A stretch of 64,000 nt of DNA, from the NCBI RefSeq assembly GCF_014287775.1, contig NZ_JACOOZ010000007.1, positions 62,001-126,000 of the forward strand, read 5' to 3'. Source of the stretch: Eubacterium_G segne. GTDB lineage: Bacteria; Bacillota; Clostridia; Lachnospirales; Lachnospiraceae. This document shows positions 10,201 through 18,670 of the stretch, piece by piece. The notes beneath the pieces are model-generated. The model was not told where the DNA came from and searched no databases. It saw only the letters and a program-made list of their open reading frames with translations. Position 1 is the stretch's first letter. Every line of letters begins with the position of its first letter. The translations under genes and the position numbers were made by a program.

Positions 10201-11043
10201 AGATGTGGAATATTTAAGGTACACCTGATGAATACCTGACGGTATGTTGGCATCTACTGTTTTATATACAAAATTACTCCATTCTGAGCCTGTCTCTGTT
10301 ACTTCAACAGTTGCCACAGGTGTGCTGTCCATACTGTCTAAATATACATTGACAGTTCCCCCTGCAACTGTACTTTTTGCAGAATATCTTATTGTAAACT
10401 TTGAAGCTGCACGGTTAAAGTTAACATTATACATAGTCCAGGTTCCGTCATTTACATGGGCTATATTTCCTGTACCACTTTGACCGTAATCTGTGTTTGT
10501 TTCATTATTAATATCTGCATGTTTATCGTCATTGTCCTCTGCCTCAATAACATTACCTGCTATTTTTGTTCCTGAAAAAGCATTCTTAACCTTGGAACTT
10601 CCTACCTTTCCTAAAGCCACCTCTGTTGCAAGCTTAGAACAATACTTGGCACCATTCATGGAAAAATAAACATACTCTCTGTCATTTACCTTACATAGGC
10701 TTCTATGTGTAGCATGATCTCCTTCCGGGTCACCCTTATCAAAGAATATAACATCAATATAATTTTTAGATACATCTGCATTAATTTCATATTTATACCA
10801 GCCTGTATCTCCATCCTTTTCCATAAATGTCGTGTTCCAGTCTCCTGTGTACTGACCGCTTACACTGTCATTGTACCCATGTATTCCTACTCCACTCCAA
10901 TTTGAAGCATTGTAAAAATACACTGTGGTCTTTACATCTTCTGCAAAGACTTTAGTTAAATCTGTTGGTGTTACTGATGTGAATACCATACAGACTGAAA
11001 GGAACAACGTTAAAAATGTTTTTACCCTTTTTAATCCTTTCAC
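4216..11043 (-). CDS. Giant secreted multi-CBM surface protein (2275 aa)
   Basis: GTG start after AAAGGAGGG, with a signal peptide at residues 1-35. Modules in order, by eye: a starch-binding-like CBM25/26-type domain (VYFYNASNWSGVGIHGYN); an alternating series of CBM6 and CBM35-like domains, marked by VIEAEDNDD, HEIENAHET, VELNGVQLD and HEAENAHAY; two F5/8-type (CBM32) domains starting NIAKGKKAYAESE and AVNKDITCDSA; a long middle region including an Ig-like stretch (TYSWEKSEDGKNWQTVSE); two Cna-B-like stalk repeats (VTLTKRVEGLTEIPDDYKV, VTIEKKVAGN); and the GYQ module (VEVQGYQMNVSN) at the C-terminus. I find no glycosidase domain and no LPxTG motif. The likely role is multivalent binding to complex glycans or fungal wall. 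It is cotranscribed with the short peptide and the 751-residue protein downstream. Confidence 0.85.
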   Translation of the reverse strand: MKGLKRVKTFLTLFLSVCMVFTSVTPTDLTKVFAEDVKTTVYFYNASNWSGVGIHGYNDSVSGQYTGDWNTTFMEKDGDTGWYKYEINADVSKNYIDVIFFDKGDPEGDHATHRSLCKVNDREYVYFSMNGAKYCSKLATEVALGKVGSSKVKNAFSGTKIAGNVIEAEDNDDKHADINNETNTDYGQSGTGNIAHVNDGTWTMYNVNFNRAASKFTIRYSAKSTVAGGTVNVYLDSMDSTPVATVEVTETGSEWSNFVYKTVDANIPSGIHQVYLKYSTSKDWCANVDCFYFESPYVDAVGTHEIENAHETILGPANGREVSSSGNFSNGAAIGGLNTWEADGRAYTTTYVNAKNAGTYTFKLKYSLECGKDTRIDYRINGDTDRDWRSWTLKDHSSSWDEVKEFTTTVSLKKGINAIDITGAVNTGTDWKWVRLDNFELSYVSENNYSKKAFSSRENVELNGVQLDAGPKSSGNIGGDEGGKLTGIKGEGYAEYDVYFDRKASGVTLSYSVATDCGGTVEMYVDSMSGAPVTTFDCNDTTGGWSAYVTKTVDVNIPDGNHKIYFKVIPRIANSYSVNLGWFKFAYTPEEMNIRHEAENAHAYTKGSASGEYSLEVFSNYSGKTAIGGMNTWPKDGRAYLTQYVNVKEDGCYNIVVGYANGGEYDTNIDVRVNSSDDSAWKSISAPKTGGWNSVGEIKATVELKAGVNYIDITGASNILYNKDNAWQQVNIDYFDIEDDNIAKGKKAYAESEQKEGETVYPADNAVDGDSSTRWANNNEGGWIYVDLESLYEIERVEVLFETAYAKSFEIQTSKDGKTWVTSKTVSSEDFIGDKNIKNDGTYNGKVLYTSKDTCLGKARYVRIKANEMNSYHKKMSIYELKVYGTKVPGYLTDVAVNKDITCDSASTVNPAKYATDGKDTTKWTAGSTHPEYTIDLGREYGLRSIDLKYSNAYAKSFKIATSNDGTNWKDLKNVSQWTEPGSASGLGGDKILGYSFHFDEVKARYVKLYVDECADTSLGISLYEFEVWAKDNQKSDYWNEVGSKSLGVYPVSKLQDTKYENSVSDTYPLGVIDSSLVTGDILLSGDTYEVVYDSGNRNVFFYVNPRDINVDYDKQEVFWSNGNSGASLWGADNHDENIAKYIAKQQATVQYQLPENLDFGDSDYVTTQIGCRIYNRSDIGTDGYPVSGAKPVFSIKFNLKILNSHGIYIEDSIMKNGTLNVKNAGSDTTYSWEKSEDGKNWQTVSEKRKDVQVISNNGARVNVADDLGGGYYYRVKAENGKWSQPYHVQYYNDVQNGDFEFPAMFSHDEEKDKSMDARFPYNSNGDEQQYPNGFDGLFWKTTGPGYYNTRNRHKTTHDIEIVNGRNLRTDSETKQQVGFSVSQKDMYGDNSHGDQFAELNCEEQGALYQDILTTPGSECYWDLDHAARRVSNGATNSMLVVAMSTNDALNYTKDTEIEKIVTAATNQGVTDAVSTEYENGKVITLDNGVQATVWKVTSTATAGEWKHNSGKYTVPVADKNYLTRFFFVSIDGTDGNRTIGNLLDNVTFEQKKQYKIKYVVNGEEVYTTTGIVAPYDRVDIPDTLPEDVKDSDGNHINLSEYTLKESNILKYKRDSEGNIIYDGTTPRTEEKGYYIDNNDRRFTVAYDHDTLILYYQSGIVTLTKRVEGLTEIPDDYKVKLTVKDGDTEKYSKTFAKSDFTAIDNADGETSDSFFATVSFEAAGVLDSGKTYTVTEEEVKTMIGTSFYLSQVTAGKTVNSVPVSKLSETSVSYSGTAFVYNPNTDNSELFVNTYKPTHKVTIEKKVAGNMGEQEKLSKSFSFTAGIALGMESVNAVLCTDTSVTNSEKGKYKFSLKDGESISFIVYDGCAITVTETKEEWYSTTYTVGGVDTSINKEAKVEDNFDPLVTTNAINKDVNILCTNTSEDLGDVEVQGYQMNVSNVKGAPAEFSPSFRVVCRVSKNTIKRRKVVKAGVIFGTANAVGTGADAVKNLTIPKSSNLNNDGTAGAEKDGVDGKIKDNIYYHEETTGGYYGDWTTREDDPHPYTHWNYYALTFYATSYMYGMLTQNLTYRAYAVVEGTADNYDYQEDGKYYKYEYGNDIYTINMYEIARNLYENQKMSTQTAHNYLYNNVLNIVNMDKNRLQIANAMMVKLNIKSKGHDYNLVNACYKSMYDYVHCLGGYKYSQRESSVPNKDFAMKKYNTDGSIGDYNKELLERLNTASGTKYDTLSQWIYYEVEKTEVNKSPGKYYTGYYRMSQYSWNNGIITDYDVDEE

Positions 11044-11243
11044 TTTTTTCCCTCCTTTAATGATCCAAATTTGTTATCTGCCTATGGCAAACATTTATAC
11101 ATGTTAATTATAAACTTAATTTTTTATTATTTAGAGTGACATTTTTTTATTTCAGGTGTCCTTTTTTTTATGTGTTTTTATTCGTTTTTTAGGTTTAACG
11201 TTCAACTCTATTAAGATAGTTTGTAAACTAAATCAGAAAAAAA
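11044..11243. other. AT-rich upstream region of the 2275-residue gene
   Basis: This holds the ribosome binding site, a minus-strand TATAAT candidate near 11108 without a convincing -35 box, and oligo-T runs. I see no gene. Confidence 0.4.
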
Positions 11244-11279
11244 CTGCCATACCGGCTTTGATGTTATCCCGTATGGCAG
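11244..11279 (-). terminator. Strong terminator after the GH76 gene
   Basis: CTGCCATACGGG and CCGGTATGGCAG form a long stem on the minus strand, followed by a run of seven T residues. It lies just past the stop of the gene at 11302. Confidence 0.88.
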
Positions 11280-11301
11280 CTTCATTAAATTATATTAAAT
11301 T

Positions 11302-14300
11302 TTAATTTGTTCCTACTAAATCATTTCCCCAGCTGTAATCAACCTCAGCATAATTTGGATTTACAACTTTCAAAATGCTGTTGTAAAGATACTCATGTGC
11401 AGTGATTGTATTCATCTTAACATTCTTATACAAAACATCTGCAATATCATATACTGAATAACTCTTAACAGTGCTGTATCTGTAAGTTCCGTCTGACAAT
11501 TTTGCATAGGCTCTGATTTTGTATTCTGCCGAATACTCTACCGAAGTAAATGAACCAAATAACGTTGTCCTTACAAAATATGTAGCTGTGTCTGAGCTTC
11601 CAAATACAGTATCTGTTGTTCCCTGCGATGTGGAATCTAAAGCTGCAACATACTTACTGTCACTGTTTACACGCATATCATCATCAGAGATATTAAAGGT
11701 GTTTCCACCTGCTTTATTTACTCCGTAAATTAATCCCCATCCTACAACATTCTTTCCGTCTATTGTCGGTTCTACTGAACCGACAACCCTGCTGCCTTTG
11801 CGGGTAGCACTTATCTGATATCCTTCTATTTTAATGCTTCCACTTTCCATAGTCGGTTCCACATAAGCTTCATCGCTAAATAAGAAATAGTCAATATTTC
11901 CTACATGTGTCTTTCCACTGTCCGGTGTAAATTTAAGATATACATTATGTACTCCGGCGCTTATTTCAGTTTTCAGCGCAAACTGTTTTTCAACATATGC
12001 ATCCCAACTGTCCTCAGCTGTTTCTGTAAGATAAAATTCACCGACAGGTGTTCCGTCTAAACTGTCTAAATACAATGAAACCTTTCCGGTAGCAATCTTA
12101 CCTCTTACTGAATATCTCATTATGATGCTCTTTGCAGTTTTAGTAAATCTTACACTATCGTATCTTGCCCACTCTCCATCATTGGTATTTCCAAGGTATG
12201 TATCATAATTAATTGTTCCGTTGAAATCGTCTGTTTTCTCAGCTTCTATTTTTGAGAATGCATCTTTATATGCGCTGTCTACCAAAATAGTTCCATCCGG
12301 TACTATCCATTCACCGTTTACAGTTTCCATATGGAATGTCTCCCATGAACCTCCTATACTGTCGGAAGTTGAAAGAATTGCCTTATCTCCACTTGGATCA
12401 ACTGCCAGATATTTTCCATTGGCAATGGATTTAATGGCAAACTGTTTACTCTTACTTGTATCTGATGCATATCTTTCTATAACGAACTTTTCTCCGTTAT
12501 AAATTGCTGATGTACTTGCAGTAAGATATGAACCTTCACTTACCATGCATATATATTTTCCGGATATTAATGACTTAAAGGAAACTGTTCCGTCACTGTT
12601 CTTAATTATCTTAAACTGTTCCCCTTCATCTCTCTTGTCGCTGGACGCCACAATTGTTGTATCGCTGCTTCCATTTTTACACTTTGCATACTGATTAGAT
12701 GAATCTGACTTTAAGAAAAAGTATCCCTGGTCATCATTTGTTGCCTTTGCAAATTTAAAATAGTCAAAATTGCAAACATGAGTAGTATCCGCCTTAAATA
12801 CTACATATACATTTTGTACTCCTGTAATACGTGCCGTATCAATTGTAACTTCTTTCCAATTCTGCCATGTTCCCGTATTTTCAATACTTGCCTTTGCTAT
12901 AAGAGGACCTGTTGTACTTCCCAGTCTAAATTCAATGGTTCCATTTGCACCTTCTTTTTCGGTACTTCTTGAATACTTGAAAGTCAACTTTGATGCTCCT
13001 GCATCTCCAAAATCAATGTTATAGTAAGCAGCATAGTTTCCGTTCATTACGCCTCCTAAACTTCTGCCACCACTAGTTCCACTGGAATTTTCTGAAATAA
13101 GTCCCTTACAGTAATCCAAATCTTCCGCTTCAATATTTGAATATGCATCTCTCTCTAAACTATCTGCATATGTAGGAATATTTGCCATAAGTGAAATAGC
13201 ATTATATGCTGCAAAAGAATCCCATGTAGCATCTTCTGCTGCCTTTTTCTGCCATGAACACTGCATAATTCCCTTTGAATTACTATTCATCCATGCTACT
13301 TTTGCATTGTCCTTAAAGAATGAAAGATACTCGCCTTTATTAAAATCTACAATGAACTTTCTCATATATCTCATAAGGATACCACGCATACCTGAAAGGT
13401 CACCGGAGTTTGTGTTCTCTTCCTTAAGAATATTATTGTAACAAAGGCCTTTTACCGTATTTGCCATTACATTACATGCATCATCATAATACTGCTGTGT
13501 TCCATATTTTTCATAAAGCATAATTGCAGCTCCAAGGAAAGTTCCCTGATTATATGTAGAACGCCAGTTGTTTCCTGGACTATCCCATACATGTCCTGCA
13601 TCATCACCTTCTCTTACATACAATGAACTGTTTCTCCATGCATCAAATACGCTTTTTGCCTTGGTATAGTAACTTTCATCACCTGTTGCAATTGCAAGAT
13701 AACAAGCTCCTACTGTGGCAGGACCATTAATACATGATGTGGTTCCGTCACCTCTTCCGCTTTCATGAGACCATCTGATAAGTCCGTCTGTTCTTCCTTC
13801 TGTTCCTCTTTTATACATAAAGTCCCAGTTTTTCTTTGCAATATCTAAGTAACTCTGGTCTCCAAATAATAAATATGCTCTTACTGAATCAAGTACAGCC
13901 CAGGCTATATCATCATTAAAATCATTATTTGACCAGTAATCTCCGTTTCTTGCTATGAAATCTTTATATGTATTTTGAAACATTTCTTTATAAATAGATT
14001 TACCTGTAGTTTCATAACCATCAAGCATAGCTTCCATAACTTCGGCAATTCCCCAGAAACCGCCACCTAAACTGTTATATCCTGTGGTTGAATTTTTTAC
14101 ATAATACTTATTTTTAAATGCCTCTAATGCCTTATCAGCCATTGCCTCTGTAAAGGTTGCATCCTCCACGTCACTTTTCTGGATTCTCCATATCTGACGT
14201 GGCTCATAATCTACGCTTTTTGCCTTTGTCCATAATCTGACCTGGGCACCGTCGGTATCCTTTTTATCATCGTCACTAATAATTTCAGCATATTCTTCCT

Positions 14301-14754
14301 CACCGCTATCATTCTTTACCGCTGAAACAATATAATAACATCCTGCATAGGTTCCTGATGTAATAGGCACCAGTTTCCATCTGTAGTTATCAGAATTATC
14401 ATTACCGTTTAAATCCATATTATCCCCATTATTTTTTCCGGTTATTTTTATGCTCTTACCGGATACTGCATTGGTAATATTGTAATAATCTCCCGTTTCC
14501 TTTAATGTCCATCTTGCTAAATTACTCATTGCATCTGTATTCCAAACTACGCAATTTGCATAAAATGTTGAAAGGTCAGTCTGGGTTATTGCCTTTCCAT
14601 TATATGCAGATACAATTGTGTAAGTTGCACCATTAGTTATTCCTGAAGTTGCGGCTTTTACTTCAACACTTTGTCCTATGCTAACATTAGGGCAAAATGT
14701 AACAATCATGGTTGCAACAAGCAATAATGAAATAAATTTCTTAAACTTATTCAT
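11302..14754 (-). CDS. Secreted GH76 alpha-1,6-mannanase with RICIN-like and CBM6 modules
   Basis: A 1150-residue exported protein with a signal peptide at 1-35 (VKAATSG). Residues about 38-190 form a ricin-type beta-trefoil-like region (YTIVSAYNGKAI, WTLKETGDYYNI). The GH76 catalytic domain spans about 200-530 and contains the family's paired aspartates at D281-D282 within NNDFNDDIAWAVLDS. Two CBM6-like domains follow at about 545-675 and 840-975 (IEAEDLDYCKG, IEAEKTDDFNG), with a second trefoil or fascin-like stretch between them and the GYQ module at 985-1150. GH76 enzymes are endo-alpha-1,6-mannanases acting on the backbone of yeast mannan, which suggests fungal cell wall as substrate. 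AGGAGGTACAAA supports the start. Confidence 0.88.
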   Translation of the reverse strand: MNKFKKFISLLLVATMIVTFCPNVSIGQSVEVKAATSGITNGATYTIVSAYNGKAITQTDLSTFYANCVVWNTDAMSNLARWTLKETGDYYNITNAVSGKSIKITGKNNGDNMDLNGNDNSDNYRWKLVPITSGTYAGCYYIVSAVKNDSGEEEYAEIISDDDKKDTDGAQVRLWTKAKSVDYEPRQIWRIQKSDVEDATFTEAMADKALEAFKNKYYVKNSTTGYNSLGGGFWGIAEVMEAMLDGYETTGKSIYKEMFQNTYKDFIARNGDYWSNNDFNDDIAWAVLDSVRAYLLFGDQSYLDIAKKNWDFMYKRGTEGRTDGLIRWSHESGRGDGTTSCINGPATVGACYLAIATGDESYYTKAKSVFDAWRNSSLYVREGDDAGHVWDSPGNNWRSTYNQGTFLGAAIMLYEKYGTQQYYDDACNVMANTVKGLCYNNILKEENTNSGDLSGMRGILMRYMRKFIVDFNKGEYLSFFKDNAKVAWMNSNSKGIMQCSWQKKAAEDATWDSFAAYNAISLMANIPTYADSLERDAYSNIEAEDLDYCKGLISENSSGTSGGRSLGGVMNGNYAAYYNIDFGDAGASKLTFKYSRSTEKEGANGTIEFRLGSTTGPLIAKASIENTGTWQNWKEVTIDTARITGVQNVYVVFKADTTHVCNFDYFKFAKATNDDQGYFFLKSDSSNQYAKCKNGSSDTTIVASSDKRDEGEQFKIIKNSDGTVSFKSLISGKYICMVSEGSYLTASTSAIYNGEKFVIERYASDTSKSKQFAIKSIANGKYLAVDPSGDKAILSTSDSIGGSWETFHMETVNGEWIVPDGTILVDSAYKDAFSKIEAEKTDDFNGTINYDTYLGNTNDGEWARYDSVRFTKTAKSIIMRYSVRGKIATGKVSLYLDSLDGTPVGEFYLTETAEDSWDAYVEKQFALKTEISAGVHNVYLKFTPDSGKTHVGNIDYFLFSDEAYVEPTMESGSIKIEGYQISATRKGSRVVGSVEPTIDGKNVVGWGLIYGVNKAGGNTFNISDDDMRVNSDSKYVAALDSTSQGTTDTVFGSSDTATYFVRTTLFGSFTSVEYSAEYKIRAYAKLSDGTYRYSTVKSYSVYDIADVLYKNVKMNTITAHEYLYNSILKVVNPNYAEVDYSWGNDLVGTN

Positions 14755-14780
14755 TTTGTACCTCCTTTTTTTATTTTAAA

Positions 14781-14812
14781 AGAGCCAAATACCCTCCTTC
14801 GTATTTAGCTCT
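14781..14812 (-). terminator. Terminator after the GH16-CotH gene
   Basis: AGAGCTAAATAC and GTATTTGGCTCT pair on the minus strand, followed by TTTTAAAATAAAA. It separates the gene at 14835 from the GH76 gene. Confidence 0.75.
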
Positions 14813-14834
14813 TTATGTACTATTTGTGTGCCAT

Positions 14835-17800
14835 TTATTTTACCACTATGTTTCCCCAGTCGTAATCTCCCTCTTTATAACTGCTGTTTACATATTTCAA
14901 TATTTTAGTATATAAATAGTCATATGAAGACTTGTTGCTTACTAACTGATTCTGATAAATATAATCTGCAATATCGTATACAGTATATGAATCCACATTA
15001 CTGTAAACTATGGAGCCATCTGCTAACTTTGCATATGCTCTTACATAGTATTTAGCAGTAAATGCATTAGCTGTTACATTATCTGTTCCATCTCCTGCAT
15101 CACAGCTCATTGTCATTACATAGTATGATGCTGTTTCTGAATCTCCTAACTGAACACTTGACTTTCCTGCATCGGTAGCCATATATCTCTTTACGTAATC
15201 GCTGGATGAATCATATGTTAAATCTGATTCACTTATTGGATTGTTTCCATAAACCAGTCCGTAAATAAGTCCTTTTTCGGAAACTTCCTTTCCATTAACT
15301 GTAGGCTCTACCTCATACACAACACGCATACCCATATTTCCTGCTATGCCGTTTAATGAAGAGGTCATCTGATATCCTGTAATATCAATGTCTGTACTGA
15401 TTGTTTCACTTCCCGCTGTATTATAATTAATATTCCACTGGCTGCACATCCATTTATTTCTTGTTTCTAACCAGTTAGTGAGATATTCAACATGTTCATC
15501 ATATGTATAATTAATGTATGGTGACAATGTACTATATCCATATGGGTAATATTTGTATTCAGCCGAATCCGGTGTTGATTGGCTCCAGCCTGCACCGCCT
15601 TCACTTATTGCCGAATAGTTTCTGTCTTTTGATTTTCCCATATAATTCAAGTTAGCATTTATTCTGCTAATTCCTAAAGAATTTTCGCTGTAAAGATTCT
15701 GAATCTGTGGCTGCATTGACCTAAATTTTGAAATAACCTTATTTTTAAAGGTACTATTCTTCATTAAGTATCCAAACCACGTATTTACCTGCTGACATCT
15801 GAAAGCATCTGTCTTTCTACATTCTTCCACAGATGAATTTCCTGATGACAAATCAAAATCCCACAAAGGCCCTGCATATATAATTGTATTTCCCTTTGCA
15901 TCTTCCTTTGTATAGAACTTAACTGAACTGTAACCAAAATCAACCGTGTTAAATAATTCATTTACAATATACATATCCACAAATGAATCTACATTTATGC
16001 AGTCTAACACTTTGTCTGAAGACGTATCGGTTAATGCCGTTTCAAAAGCTGATAATGTGTTCACCCAGTTTGAATACTTAGCAGTGTCTGTTCCTAAGCC
16101 TTCCGGATCCTCCACTACGAATCTTACACCAAGATTTGTTGTATAATATGTAGCTCCTGCTTCTTCTCTGTCAGCCTCTAACTCAAACATCATTTCCTTA
16201 TCATTTGTTTCATCATAAGAAACTCCTGATCTTCCATTGTCTGCCGGCTCACTTACCAGATATGTTCCCTTAAGCTGTCCGTTAATGTATAGGTCTGCAT
16301 AATGTTCCTCCGGTGTTGCCACCATTCCCAATTCTTTTCCAAGTTCCATTGCAAGTTTATTTCTGATAAGGGTCTTATCAAATGCATTTGCCAAAAGGCA
16401 CCACTTTTTAGCTGCCTTAGCACCACTAAATAATGTCTGCTTAGAACTAAAGGATATATTGTAAGCGGCTTTATCTGCCAAAGATGTTGAATTTCCTCTT
16501 AATTTAATTGTTCCTGTATCACTTACGGAATTCACACCGTCTTCTCCACCTATAACGGTTATTGTACCCGGTGTTTTACTTTCCTTTGTGATTGTTGGAT
16601 TAGCATCATCTGTAACTACATAAATTCTTGATATATCGTCCGGGTCTTTACTCATGTCATGAGTTTCCCTCTCTGTAGTAGCTTCTGTTACAGCCTCAGT
16701 TGTTTCAGGTACGGTTTCATTCTTTTTAATGTTAACGCTTCCCAGTAAAGTTCCATCCTGTGCATAATATGCCACTGTTGATGTCCCTGAAAGTGCTGTT
16801 AAATATACAACCGCTCCTGCACCGTCAATTGCCACTGATTCATTTCCTACTTTATTTCCATTAATTGTAACGTAACCTATGGCTACCTTTGTACTCATGT
16901 ATATTCCATCTGCATTGGCAAATCCCGGGTGCTGTACATTTACAACAGTAATGTTATCTGCACTTGCATATGAATACATGTTATTTGAATTGTCTACTGT
17001 TATCCATTCTTCATCACCTGTAACCGGCTTAACAGTTGTCGGTTCAGGTGCTTTCGTTGTTTCAATTACTGAAGGAGTAGTATCCGTAAGAGTTACATTC
17101 TTAAAGTTTAATGTAGTTCCTGCGGCAACTTTTCCTAAATCAAACATAAACTGTACCGTGTCATTGGTAGGTTTAAATGTTCCTGAATAAACATTATCTC
17201 CTGATACTAATGTTTTTGTGCCAAAATTAATATCTCCAACTTCATCCTTCATGAAGACCGAAGCTCCTGCCTGATTGGAATTAACTGTTACACTATATGA
17301 ATATGTGTGTCCCGGTGTAACACTTAATTTCTTTGTATGGGCATTCATTCCCCATTCCTGTCCGCCGCTTGCCGTAACTTTCAATGAAAAATCATTTAAG
17401 TCTGAACCACCTTTATATCTTGCTGCAGTTCCTGCCCAAGATGAACCTACATAGTAATTCCAGCTTCCAAGGTTTACAGTATTATCTGATGCACATGTTG
17501 TGTATCCGTCATCTACCTGTGTAGGCTGAGTAACGTTTTCTGTCTTTTTATTTATTACAAAGTCAGAATCTGAACCCTGATATACTCTTACGTAGTCAAC
17601 GTACATAATCGCATTGGAAAAGCTGTCACTTACAGTCTGATACTGGGTAAACGGTGTATTTGGACCTCCAATGGCAAGGTTTAACAAAATATAATGATTT
17701 CGCTGAAATTCTTCCATTGCTGCACTTGAAATACTCATGGTTTCATAGCATGTATCATCTACAAACCATTTCATTACATCTCCATACCATTCCACTGAAT

Positions 17801-18449
17801 ATCTGTGCCACTGTTCAATACTTCCTATGTAACCAAACTGACCGTTTGTTTCACTTCCTGCATACACATGATTATATGAATCCCATAATGAAGTACCCGG
17901 ATTCCAATGTAATGTACCAATTGCAGTGTTTTCCGTGTTTCTGTGTTCCATAATGTCAATTTCGCCACAATTAGGCCAGTTTCCATTTTCACCCATCATC
18001 CAGAATGCAGGCCACACTCCTGACTGACTGCCATTTTGAACTCGCATTTTGCACTCAATTTTTCCGTATCTTGCAAACTGCTTTCCCTTTGTTGTCAGTC
18101 TTCCTGATGTAATCTGTCCATTTTCTCTCTGTGCCTTAATTGCAAGACATCTGCCGTCACTAGACTCCGAATCCCATGATGTATCTGCAATATAAACGTT
18201 ATTTGTACTTGTTGTGTAATTCTGAATTTCGTTATTTCCCCATCCGCTGTTTCCGGTATCATAATTCCATACAGAAGTATCAACGCCACTTCCTACATTT
18301 CCGTTGAAATCCTCAGACCATACTAATTTCCATGATCCGCTTCCCCCTGATGATGTTACCGCCGCATTGACTTTATTAGCCGGTGTAAACTGTATTCCTG
18401 CTATTATAACAGCTACAGCAGTAAGCAATGACATAACCTTTTTAAACAT
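14835..18449 (-). CDS. Secreted GH16 laminarinase fused to a CotH domain
   Basis: A 1204-residue exported protein with a signal peptide at 1-30. Residues about 40-293 are a GH16 domain with the active-site motif CGEIDIMEH: nucleophile E163, D165 and acid/base E168. The extra residue in E-I-D-I-M-E is typical of beta-1,3-glucanases. A CBM4/9-like domain follows (about 312-457), then an unnamed beta-rich domain (about 478-585) also present in the protein at 20708-22600. A CotH domain (about 605-985) carries RNKLAMELGKELGM and GPLWDFDLSS. The GYQ module (DITGYQMTSS) ends the protein. CotH proteins include the Bacillus spore-coat kinase; its role when fused to a glucanase is not known. The start is supported by GGAGGGGGCAT. 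Confidence 0.9.
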   Translation of the reverse strand: MFKKVMSLLTAVAVIIAGIQFTPANKVNAAVTSSGGSGSWKLVWSEDFNGNVGSGVDTSVWNYDTGNSGWGNNEIQNYTTSTNNVYIADTSWDSESSDGRCLAIKAQRENGQITSGRLTTKGKQFARYGKIECKMRVQNGSQSGVWPAFWMMGENGNWPNCGEIDIMEHRNTENTAIGTLHWNPGTSLWDSYNHVYAGSETNGQFGYIGSIEQWHRYSVEWYGDVMKWFVDDTCYETMSISSAAMEEFQRNHYILLNLAIGGPNTPFTQYQTVSDSFSNAIMYVDYVRVYQGSDSDFVINKKTENVTQPTQVDDGYTTCASDNTVNLGSWNYYVGSSWAGTAARYKGGSDLNDFSLKVTASGGQEWGMNAHTKKLSVTPGHTYSYSVTVNSNQAGASVFMKDEVGDINFGTKTLVSGDNVYSGTFKPTNDTVQFMFDLGKVAAGTTLNFKNVTLTDTTPSVIETTKAPEPTTVKPVTGDEEWITVDNSNNMYSYASADNITVVNVQHPGFANADGIYMSTKVAIGYVTINGNKVGNESVAIDGAGAVVYLTALSGTSTVAYYAQDGTLLGSVNIKKNETVPETTEAVTEATTERETHDMSKDPDDISRIYVVTDDANPTITKESKTPGTITVIGGEDGVNSVSDTGTIKLRGNSTSLADKAAYNISFSSKQTLFSGAKAAKKWCLLANAFDKTLIRNKLAMELGKELGMVATPEEHYADLYINGQLKGTYLVSEPADNGRSGVSYDETNDKEMMFELEADREEAGATYYTTNLGVRFVVEDPEGLGTDTAKYSNWVNTLSAFETALTDTSSDKVLDCINVDSFVDMYIVNELFNTVDFGYSSVKFYTKEDAKGNTIIYAGPLWDFDLSSGNSSVEECRKTDAFRCQQVNTWFGYLMKNSTFKNKVISKFRSMQPQIQNLYSENSLGISRINANLNYMGKSKDRNYSAISEGGAGWSQSTPDSAEYKYYPYGYSTLSPYINYTYDEHVEYLTNWLETRNKWMCSQWNINYNTAGSETISTDIDITGYQMTSSLNGIAGNMGMRVVYEVEPTVNGKEVSEKGLIYGLVYGNNPISESDLTYDSSSDYVKRYMATDAGKSSVQLGDSETASYYVMTMSCDAGDGTDNVTANAFTAKYYVRAYAKLADGSIVYSNVDSYTVYDIADYIYQNQLVSNKSSYDYLYTKILKYVNSSYKEGDYDWGNIVVK

Positions 18450-18546
18450 ATGCCCCCTCCTATTTACATTCTTTTTTATAGATTAACATTTTACAATTTA
18501 ATACTCAATGTAATATGAAATTTGCTTACCTATTCTAAAAAAAACT

Positions 18547-18583
18547 TCCCCTCCGAAAATATCTGTTCTTTTTCGGAAGGGAG
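18547..18583 (-). terminator. Terminator after the GYQ-module fossil
   Basis: CTCCCTTCCGAAAA and TTTTCGGAGGGG pair on the minus strand and are followed by eight T residues. Confidence 0.85.
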
Positions 18584-18591
18584 ATTTTACT

Positions 18592-18670
18592 TTATTTTAC
18601 GATTGTATTTACCCAATCATAATCTTTTTCTATGTAGTTGTTATTAACATACTTCAAGGTACGATTTTCA
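18592..18670 (-). pseudogene. Fossil C-terminus of a GYQ-module protein
   Basis: Directly after the stop of the 189-residue gene the minus strand stays open and reads TLKYVNNNYIEKDYDWVN, then TIVK and TAA (18592-18594). This matches the last 20 residues of the GH16-CotH protein (ILKYVNSSYKEGDYDWGNIVVK). It has no start codon and is followed by its own terminator. A GYQ-module gene evidently once ended here and was replaced or deleted up to its last 25 codons. Confidence 0.8.
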
